Origin: K189A clade bacterium
Lineage (GTDB): Bacteria; Pseudomonadota; Gammaproteobacteria; Pseudomonadales; Azotimanducaceae
Length of the DNA: 39,386 nucleotides
Reading direction: 5' to 3'
NCBI GenBank assembly: GCA_018607725.1
Contig: JABBAY010000154.1
Coordinates: 1 to 39,386 of the forward strand
The position numbers and the translations under genes are program-made. Below, one piece after another: positions 34,303-39,386 of the stretch (positions are counted from its first letter, which is position 1; every line of letters starts with the position of its first letter). The notes below the pieces were generated by a model. The model saw nothing but the letters and a program-made list of their open reading frames with translations. It was not told the DNA's origin and did no database searches.

Positions 34303-34395
34303 TTAGACGTTCTGGTCGAAGGTGTTGCCGTTAGGGTGTCTTGCGTCCCGTCGCTGTTGTGTTTGATTCCAGGTGCTGATCTCGACCGGCCGCAT
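34303..34395 (-). CDS. possible 30-residue leader ORF upstream of pspC
   Basis: ATG at 34395 opens a 30-codon frame starting MRPVEISTWNQTQ and ending with DQNV, 57 bp before the PspC start on the same strand. AAGG lies about 10 bp upstream. It is hydrophilic and Arg/Asn/Gln-rich, unlike a membrane peptide. I do not recognise it; it may be a short gene, a leader peptide or chance. The rest of 34396-34690 is AT-rich with no gene. Confidence 0.25.
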   Translation of the reverse strand: MRPVEISTWNQTQQRRDARHPNGNTFDQNV

Positions 34396-34690
34396 CTTTA
34401 ATAGACCTTCGAGGTAAGGTTCGATTGTCCTTGAATGTTGTAATACATGATTTGTGCCAGAATTGCCGTACGTTATTAACTTATTGTTATTTAACGTAAA
34501 AATGAGATTTTCATTATTTTTATAAGCTGCAATAGGGCGCTAAATGCAAAAATAACTGAAAAATCGGCGAATTTCGCCAACAGCAGATAGAGTCTGCCGC
34601 GCAAAGCCGGACTTATTCCTCGTTGGGCACTAGCCGACAGGAGGGCCGAGTGCGCTATACTCGGGCTTTTATTAGGTGGGAGACAAAAGC

Positions 34691-36238
34691 ATGAATGGCG
34701 CCGAGAGCTTAGTAGCGACTTTGATCAATAATGGGGTTGAGGTGTGTTTCACCAACCCGGGGACCTCTGAGATGCATATGGTTGCTGCTATCGGTCAGGT
34801 GGAGGGTATGCGTTCGATTCTGGGTTTGTTTGAGGGCGTCTGTACTGGCGCGGCCGATGGTTACGGGCGAATGGCAGGTAAGCCGGCTTGTACTCTGCTG
34901 CATCTGGGTCCAGGCTTGTCTAACGGTTCTGCAAATTTACATAATGCTAAAAAAGCGAACTCACCGGTTTTGAATCTCATTGGTGACCATGCGACCTACC
35001 ATAAAAAATATGACGCACCACTGACCTCCGATATTATTGGCCTGGCCCAGCCAGTTTCCCATTGGGTGCGGACGACCGAGACCGCGGCTAATTTGCCTAA
35101 GGATGCGGTGGATGCCGTGGTGGAAACGAATACCGGTGCCGGTAGAATCGCCACCATGATCGTGCCGGCAGATTGTGCTTGGAATGATTCTATTGAGCCG
35201 CTGGCGATGCAAACTGCGCCTGCGCCAGGGTTGGTAGGCGAGGCCGCCGTAGGCCAGGCGGTGGAATTATTGAAAAATGGTAAAGCCACCATGTTACTGT
35301 TGGGAAATATGGCGCTGACAGAACGTAGTTTAGAGCTGGTGAATAAAATCTCGCAGGCGACAGGCGCTCGCATCTTTTGTGACACATTTTTTAAGCGGAT
35401 GCCGCGGGGTGAGGGACGGTGCCAAATAGAGCGCCTGGCTTATTTCGCCGAGCAAGGCGTCGAGCAGATCAAGGACATGGAGCAGTTGATCATGGTCGGG
35501 ACCAAGCCCCCGGTTGCCTTTTTTGCCTATCCAGGTAAAGCCAGTGAATTTTACGCGCCAAATAGTGCCCTGCACACCTTGGCAGGGGTTGATCAGAATG
35601 CTGAAGACGCCCTGGGCCGACTGGTGGCGGCGCTGGAGGCTGATCACTTCGAGCCGATCAAGAATAAACTGAATAAGTCGCCGAAGGGTACGGGGGAGCT
35701 TAACTCCCGAACCGTCGCGATGAGCTTTGCCCATTACTTGCCAACTCAAGCGATTGTCATCGACGAGAGCGCGACTGCTGGCGGTGGCTGTTACCCGAGC
35801 TCTGCCGAGTCAGAGCCCCATGACTGGCTGACGTTGACCGGCGGCTCCATCGGTTTTGGATTGCCCACGGCTATGGGGGCTGCGGTTGCCTGCCCTGACC
35901 GGAAAGTGGTCTGTATTCAGGGCGATGGCGGGGCGATGTATACAATTCAGTCATTGTGGACCATGGCCCGTGAAAATCTTGATGTCTGCGTCATTATTTT
36001 CGCCAACCGCAAATACCAGATACTGCAGATTGAGTTGGCGCGAGTCGGTGCGCAGTCGATGACCAAAAAAACCCTGGATATGCTGGATATTGGTAATCCA
36101 GATCTAAATTTTGTCCAGTTATCCGAGGGTATGGGAGTCAAGGCCACACGGGTCACGAGTATCGAGGATTTCAACTCGGTTTATGCGTCGGCGATGACGA
36201 CATCTGGGCCACAACTGATTGAGGTTGTTCTGCCCTAA
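34691..36238 (+). CDS. ThDP-dependent enzyme, acetolactate-synthase-like
   Basis: 515 residues from ATG 34691; AGGTGGGAG is 9 bp upstream. Three-domain ThDP fold: N-terminal Pyr domain with TNPGTSEMHM and catalytic Glu48 in GLFEGVCTGAADGYGRM, a central domain, and the C-terminal PP domain with GDGGAMYTIQSLWTMA (411-426) followed by the metal-binding IIFANRKYQ. There is no adjacent small regulatory (ilvH/ilvN) subunit, and the phrase PPVAFFAYPGK is typical of IlvX-like stand-alone members of the IlvB family. It may be a decarboxylase or carboligase of a 2-oxo acid rather than branched-chain acetolactate synthase. The stop codon overlaps that of the convergent GNAT gene by 4 bp. Confidence 0.85.
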   Translation: MNGAESLVATLINNGVEVCFTNPGTSEMHMVAAIGQVEGMRSILGLFEGVCTGAADGYGRMAGKPACTLLHLGPGLSNGSANLHNAKKANSPVLNLIGDHATYHKKYDAPLTSDIIGLAQPVSHWVRTTETAANLPKDAVDAVVETNTGAGRIATMIVPADCAWNDSIEPLAMQTAPAPGLVGEAAVGQAVELLKNGKATMLLLGNMALTERSLELVNKISQATGARIFCDTFFKRMPRGEGRCQIERLAYFAEQGVEQIKDMEQLIMVGTKPPVAFFAYPGKASEFYAPNSALHTLAGVDQNAEDALGRLVAALEADHFEPIKNKLNKSPKGTGELNSRTVAMSFAHYLPTQAIVIDESATAGGGCYPSSAESEPHDWLTLTGGSIGFGLPTAMGAAVACPDRKVVCIQGDGGAMYTIQSLWTMARENLDVCVIIFANRKYQILQIELARVGAQSMTKKTLDMLDIGNPDLNFVQLSEGMGVKATRVTSIEDFNSVYASAMTTSGPQLIEVVLP

Positions 36239-36762
36239 AGTGCCAGTTCACGCTTGGCGAGGGTTTTTGACATGTGGAAGTCATCCATGTAGAAACCCTC
36301 ACCGATGTCTGTGAAGGTCGAGCGCCGAATGATGAAGCCGTTGCGGCGGTAGGCTTTGATGGCCTCGGTGTTGTGTTTGTTGACGTTCAGCGCCAGAGTT
36401 GATTGGTCCAACTTAAGGCATTGGTTCTCAGCCTGTCGCAAAAGCGTTGAACCAATTCCCTTGCCATGAAATGATGTGCGCAAATACAACTTGTGAAGGT
36501 GCGCGGCGCGTGGTTGATCTGCAGTGGCGACTGCCGTGCTGTAGGCACTAAAGCCAGCGGGTTCACCGGCGATGTACAGTAGATGGTAGAAAATATTCTC
36601 ATCGACATCCTGCAATAAGCGGTTCGTGGAATAACCTTGTTCCAGCATATAGCTCACCTGGCGATGACTGATAATGCCGGGGTAGTGTTCAAACCAGATT
36701 TTGTACGCCAACGACTGAACTGTCAGCAGTTCTGAAAGAGAGCGTGCGGGTATGAAGTTCAA
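36235..36762 (-). CDS. GNAT-family N-acetyltransferase
   Basis: 175 residues. The acetyl-CoA-binding motif A reads LYLRTSFHGKGIGSTLLRQAE (HGKGIG at 99-104), preceded by beta strands YIAGEPAGFSAYS and followed by LALNVNKHNTEAIKAYRRNGFII, the usual motif B. Acetyl acceptor unknown; such proteins acetylate small amines or protein N-termini. Its stop overlaps the stop of the convergent ThDP enzyme (CTAA), leaving no terminator space. Confidence 0.9.
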   Translation of the reverse strand: MNFIPARSLSELLTVQSLAYKIWFEHYPGIISHRQVSYMLEQGYSTNRLLQDVDENIFYHLLYIAGEPAGFSAYSTAVATADQPRAAHLHKLYLRTSFHGKGIGSTLLRQAENQCLKLDQSTLALNVNKHNTEAIKAYRRNGFIIRRSTFTDIGEGFYMDDFHMSKTLAKRELAL

Positions 36763-36875
36763 TATCGACCTGCGTTCGTATGTAGGATGTGATTCAACAT
36801 CGCAGACGGAGCCTGAGTTTCCGTGAAGGTCGTCGTTTGAGACATTGAGTTGAGAGTAACAGCAAAAATATTACC

Positions 36876-38495
36876 ATGGATTTTATGAAATCGAGCGCTA
36901 GAGATCAGACACTGGAAACTCTTGAGGGTCAGGTTTACGACCTGATAGTCATTGGCGGTGGCATTACAGGTGCTGGCATTCTTCGTGAGGCGGCATTGCG
37001 CGGGCTTTCGGTGGCATTGCTCGAGGCGGCAGATTTTGCATCAGGGACCTCCAGTAAGTCGACTAAATTGATTCATGGCGGCTTGCGTTATTTGGCGATG
37101 GGTCATGTTCAACTGGTTCGTGAGGCTGCGCTCGAGCGCAAGCGGGTCAATCAATTAGCGCCACACCTTGCCGAACCCCAATGGCTCATGGTGCCAACTA
37201 ACAATTATTTCGAGTATATGAAGTATCTGGTAGGTATCTCTGTCTATGAAAGTTTGGGTCAGGTGGCGGAGCCAGACCGACACTTTAATCTGAGCGGTGA
37301 AGCGCTTAAAGCCTTTGAGCCTGAGCTCGATGCGTCGGCGTTTCCACGATCGAGTGTTTATCTTGAATATCTCACTGACGATGCGCGGCTGGTCATGGCG
37401 AATATTCGTGCGGGTATTGAGGCTGGCGGCATCGCGGTCAACAAGTTGGCGGTGACTGGCGTCATCAAAGATCGGCGCCAGGTCTCAGGCGTGGCGGCGA
37501 AATGCGCAATATCCGGCCGAGAAATTGTGGTCAAAGCCCGGGGCGTCATTAATGCTGCCGGACCTTGGGTTGAGAAAATCTGCGCGCTGGACGGGCTCGC
37601 CATGACTAAGTCCATGGTGTTGTCAAAAGGGGTTCATCTGGTGGTTCCGCGAGCAAAACTGCCTATTCAACGCATGGTTTTCACCCAAAGTCTTGACCAA
37701 CGACCCGTGTTTGCAATTCCCAGAGGCGATGTGGTGTATATCGGCACCACGGATTCAGTCTACGAGCAGGGTGCCCAGATCTGGCCCGAAGTCTTGCCTG
37801 AAGAAGTGCGATATCTGTTGGAGCCCATGCAGCGTTATTTTGGCGTCCGGCTAACGCAAGCAGATTGCCTGACGACATGGGCGGGATTGCGGCCTCTCAT
37901 CTCTGAAACGGGTAAGTCCTCGAAAGAGATCTCGCGTAAGGATGAGGTCTGGATCAGTCAAAGTGGCCTGATTACGATTGCCGGTGGTAAGTTAACGGGT
38001 TATCGAAAGATGGCTGAAGACACGGTAGATGCAGCGAGTCGATTGATTGGCTTGGCACAAGCTGATGGTGGGGATGATACGCCATTGCCAGGTGGGGATT
38101 TTACTGGTGGTATCGATAACCTGTTGCTGCATCTGACTCAAAAGTATCCTATGAATGATGCTGCAGCCCTGCGCCTGGTGCGTTTATATGGTGCAGAGGC
38201 TGAACAGGTCCTGGCGCTTGGCGCTGAGTCGCTGGTGACGACGGGTAATGTGCTGAGCGGCGAAGTCGCCTGGGCCCTGCAAAAAGAGGGTGCGCAAAGC
38301 TTAGAAGATGTTATTTACAGGCGGACCCGTGCTGCGCTTTACCAGCCAGAGGAGGCTGCCGCTATAGTGCCGCGTCTCGCTGATCTGATGGGTGCTGAGC
38401 TTGGTTGGGCTGAAGACAAGAAAGCCAGGGAGATAGCGCAGGTTACGGCGTTACTGAATGCCGACAAAACCTCACTATTGTCGTCGGTCGCTTAG
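36876..38495 (+). CDS. glpD: aerobic glycerol-3-phosphate dehydrogenase
   Basis: 539 residues, the normal length. FAD-dependent membrane-associated enzyme that oxidises sn-glycerol-3-phosphate to dihydroxyacetone phosphate and passes electrons to quinone. N-terminal FAD motif YDLIVIGGGITGAGI (GGGITGAG at 27-34), FASGTSSKSTKLIHGGLRYL (55-74), later GDVVYIGTTDSVYE, WAGLRPLI and IAGGKLTGYRKMAEDTVD, all GlpD signatures. A second ATG at codon 4 (36885) is also possible; neither has a strong ribosome site. No glpF, glpK or glpR is adjacent. Confidence 0.95.
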   Translation: MDFMKSSARDQTLETLEGQVYDLIVIGGGITGAGILREAALRGLSVALLEAADFASGTSSKSTKLIHGGLRYLAMGHVQLVREAALERKRVNQLAPHLAEPQWLMVPTNNYFEYMKYLVGISVYESLGQVAEPDRHFNLSGEALKAFEPELDASAFPRSSVYLEYLTDDARLVMANIRAGIEAGGIAVNKLAVTGVIKDRRQVSGVAAKCAISGREIVVKARGVINAAGPWVEKICALDGLAMTKSMVLSKGVHLVVPRAKLPIQRMVFTQSLDQRPVFAIPRGDVVYIGTTDSVYEQGAQIWPEVLPEEVRYLLEPMQRYFGVRLTQADCLTTWAGLRPLISETGKSSKEISRKDEVWISQSGLITIAGGKLTGYRKMAEDTVDAASRLIGLAQADGGDDTPLPGGDFTGGIDNLLLHLTQKYPMNDAAALRLVRLYGAEAEQVLALGAESLVTTGNVLSGEVAWALQKEGAQSLEDVIYRRTRAALYQPEEAAAIVPRLADLMGAELGWAEDKKAREIAQVTALLNADKTSLLSSVA

Positions 38496-38645
38496 GCGGC
38501 AAAAGGTTGAGTGAGACCCGAGGTTGGTCGAGCATGCAATTAAGATATACGTAAATAGCAATTTAAGCTATGGTACCACCGGTTTTTGATTGTAAATCAG
38601 CGCGTTGGGTTAATGGTATCGCCTGATGAGTCGAGCGCTAGCAAG

Positions 38646-38681
38646 TTGAAAGTAAACTAGAAAGTAAATTAGAAAGTGAGA
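38646..38681. repeat. 12-bp tandem repeat, three copies
   Basis: TTGAAAGTAAAC (38646), TAGAAAGTAAAT (38658) and TAGAAAGTGAGA (38670), followed by a partial AGTAAAAAG. It lies in the 422-bp gap after glpD, 26 bp before the hexanucleotide array. Confidence 0.85.
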
Positions 38682-38707
38682 AGTAAAAAGACCGTCGGCG
38701 ACTAACG

Positions 38708-38767
38708 TAGTGCTAGTGCTAGTGGCAGTGGTAGTGGTAGTGGTAGTGGTAGTGGTAGTGGTAGTAG
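38708..38767. repeat. hexanucleotide (TAGTGG)n array, about ten copies
   Basis: Ten 6-bp units run without break: two TAGTGC, one TAGTGG, one CAGTGG, five TAGTGG and one TAGTAG, then TGG. The unit includes the stop codon TAG in one frame and the array lies outside any supported gene. A six-base array like this is prone to copy-number change. It sits about 150 bp before the next start codon. Confidence 0.95.
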
Positions 38768-38826
38768 TGGCTTTCAGGCCCAGAGGCCTATCGATGTCGA
38801 CAGTTTATCTCCGTTATCTCGAACCA

Positions 38827-38835
38827 CCCCCCCCC
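38827..38835. repeat. nine-C homopolymer tract
   Basis: A run of nine C residues, 82 bp upstream of the TPR gene start and about 60 bp after the hexanucleotide array. Homopolymers of this length can change length by slippage. The remaining gap bases 38496-38917 hold no gene I can support. Confidence 0.8.
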
Positions 38836-38917
38836 TAGGAGCATTCAAGTGCGTTTTATGAACGCGAATATTGGTATTTGGCGCCTGTGTCGAGTCGTTA
38901 ATTGAGTAGAAAGGGTT

Positions 38918-39386
38918 ATGTGTAAAGTGGTAGAGAATAGGGCTCTGCGTAGATGGATGCTTGGAACCACGATGGCACTCAGCGTGCTGCTATCGATGAC
39001 TGCGCTCGCGGCGGAGAGCCTCGCGCCTCAAAAACTCGCGCCTCTAAAACTCTATGAACAAGCCAAAGAACTCCTCCGGCAGGGCCAGGCCGCTCAGGCG
39101 TTTGCTTTGCTGGCCGCGCAAGAAGGCGAGCTTTCTGGTGAAGATGAGTTTGATTACCTGTTCGGTGTGGCCGCGCTTGACTCTCAACAAGCCGGTGAGG
39201 CGATCTTTAGCTTGCAGCGCCTGGTCGCCCGTAAAGCGGATTTCTCAGGTGCTCGGCTTGAGTTAGCCCGAGCCTATTTTGATGTGGGCGACGACGAACT
39301 GGCGAGTGTTGAGTTTGCTCGCGTCTTGACAGAAAACCCACCAGCGAATGTGGTGGATGCTGTGACCAGCTACCAAGAAGCAATCA
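38918..39386 (+). CDS. exported TPR protein, partial (Slam/DUF560-like N-terminus)
   Basis: Runs off the right edge after 156 codons. A basic N-terminus (RALRRW) precedes a hydrophobic segment TTMALSVLLSMTALAAE, a signal peptide probably cut after ALA near residue 32. The mature part is TPR-like: LYEQAKELLRQGQAAQAFALL, then FGVAALDSQQAGEAIFSLQRLV, then GARLELARAYFDVGDDELASVEFARVL..NPP. This last block resembles the TPR region that leads into the beta-barrel of DUF560 (Slam-type) outer-membrane proteins, but the barrel would be outside the window. AAGGG lies only 2 bp from ATG 38918, so ATG 38957 is also possible. Confidence 0.65.
   Translation, partial: MCKVVENRALRRWMLGTTMALSVLLSMTALAAESLAPQKLAPLKLYEQAKELLRQGQAAQAFALLAAQEGELSGEDEFDYLFGVAALDSQQAGEAIFSLQRLVARKADFSGARLELARAYFDVGDDELASVEFARVLTENPPANVVDAVTSYQEAI
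39019..39050. repeat. 15-bp near-tandem duplication inside the TPR gene
   Basis: CTCGCGCCTCAAAAA is followed by CTCGCGCCTCTAAAA and CTC. The duplicated amino acids are LAPQK and LAPLK, just after the predicted signal-peptide cleavage site. The 15-bp unit keeps the frame. Confidence 0.7.

Noticed and set aside
34623-34661. Promoter for the ThDP enzyme (TTGGGC and TATACT)
   Set aside because: The -10 is good but the only -35-like element is 27 bp away, too far for a sigma-70 promoter.
38708-38767. CRISPR array
   Set aside because: The repeats are contiguous hexamers with no spacers and no cas genes nearby.

Overview
The window reads as about 39 kb of chromosome from a free-living, probably aquatic gammaproteobacterium. 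The main support is the left third. There nadA, bepA, a tusA-like gene, perM, dapA, bamC and an MBL-fold hydrolase lie in the order I know from Pseudomonas and its relatives, and the BamC, BepA, PA4780-type RIO kinase, Mak and GlpD homologues all have gammaproteobacterial features. I see no integrase, transposase, phage gene or CRISPR array.

Layout. (1) 1-1400: tRNA-Lys(TTT) on the minus strand with its own promoter and terminator, then a GshB-like ATP-grasp gene. (2) 1445-8676: housekeeping block with NAD synthesis (nadA), outer-membrane quality control (bepA, bamC), a sulfur carrier (tusA-like), a PerM-type permease and lysine/diaminopimelate synthesis (dapA). The purC gene that commonly closes this block is absent. 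In its place is a perfect-armed LexA box followed by an undescribed 50-codon ORF (8786-8938). (3) 9191-11727: a CnoX/YbbN-like chaperedoxin lacking its active-site cysteines, and rmuC. A 476-bp gene-free, AT-rich interval with DnaA-box-like sites follows. (4) 12204-17633: a DUF4212/sodium-solute symporter pair translationally coupled to a PuuA-like glutamine-synthetase-family ligase, then a class I glutamine amidotransferase and an MBL hydrolase. This looks like import plus gamma-glutamylation of an amine. (5) 17695-21259: an SDR divergent from a tandem acyl-CoA dehydrogenase pair. (6) 21547-24844: RIO kinase, a small MGMT-like winged-helix protein and a MATE exporter. (7) 25183-33945: an accessory catabolic region with an enolase-superfamily dehydratase, a zinc alcohol dehydrogenase, an S4 protein, fructokinase Mak, a metal-rich amidohydrolase, a D-aminoacylase-type deacylase and a GMC oxidoreductase. 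(8) 34024-38495: PspC, a ThDP enzyme of the acetolactate-synthase family, a GNAT enzyme and GlpD. (9) 38496-39386: a repeat-rich gap (hexanucleotide array, poly-C tract), then the start of an exported TPR protein that runs off the edge.

A window-wide oddity is the number of short perfect or near-perfect tandem duplications, with units of 6, 11-15 and 20 bp. Most sit in the gaps between genes, several of them immediately upstream of a start codon or next to a terminator. The candidates most worth following up are the LexA-boxed small gene, the symporter/ligase/amidotransferase cassette and the repeat family.

Functions are assigned from recognisable motifs and remembered family sequences. No database search was run.
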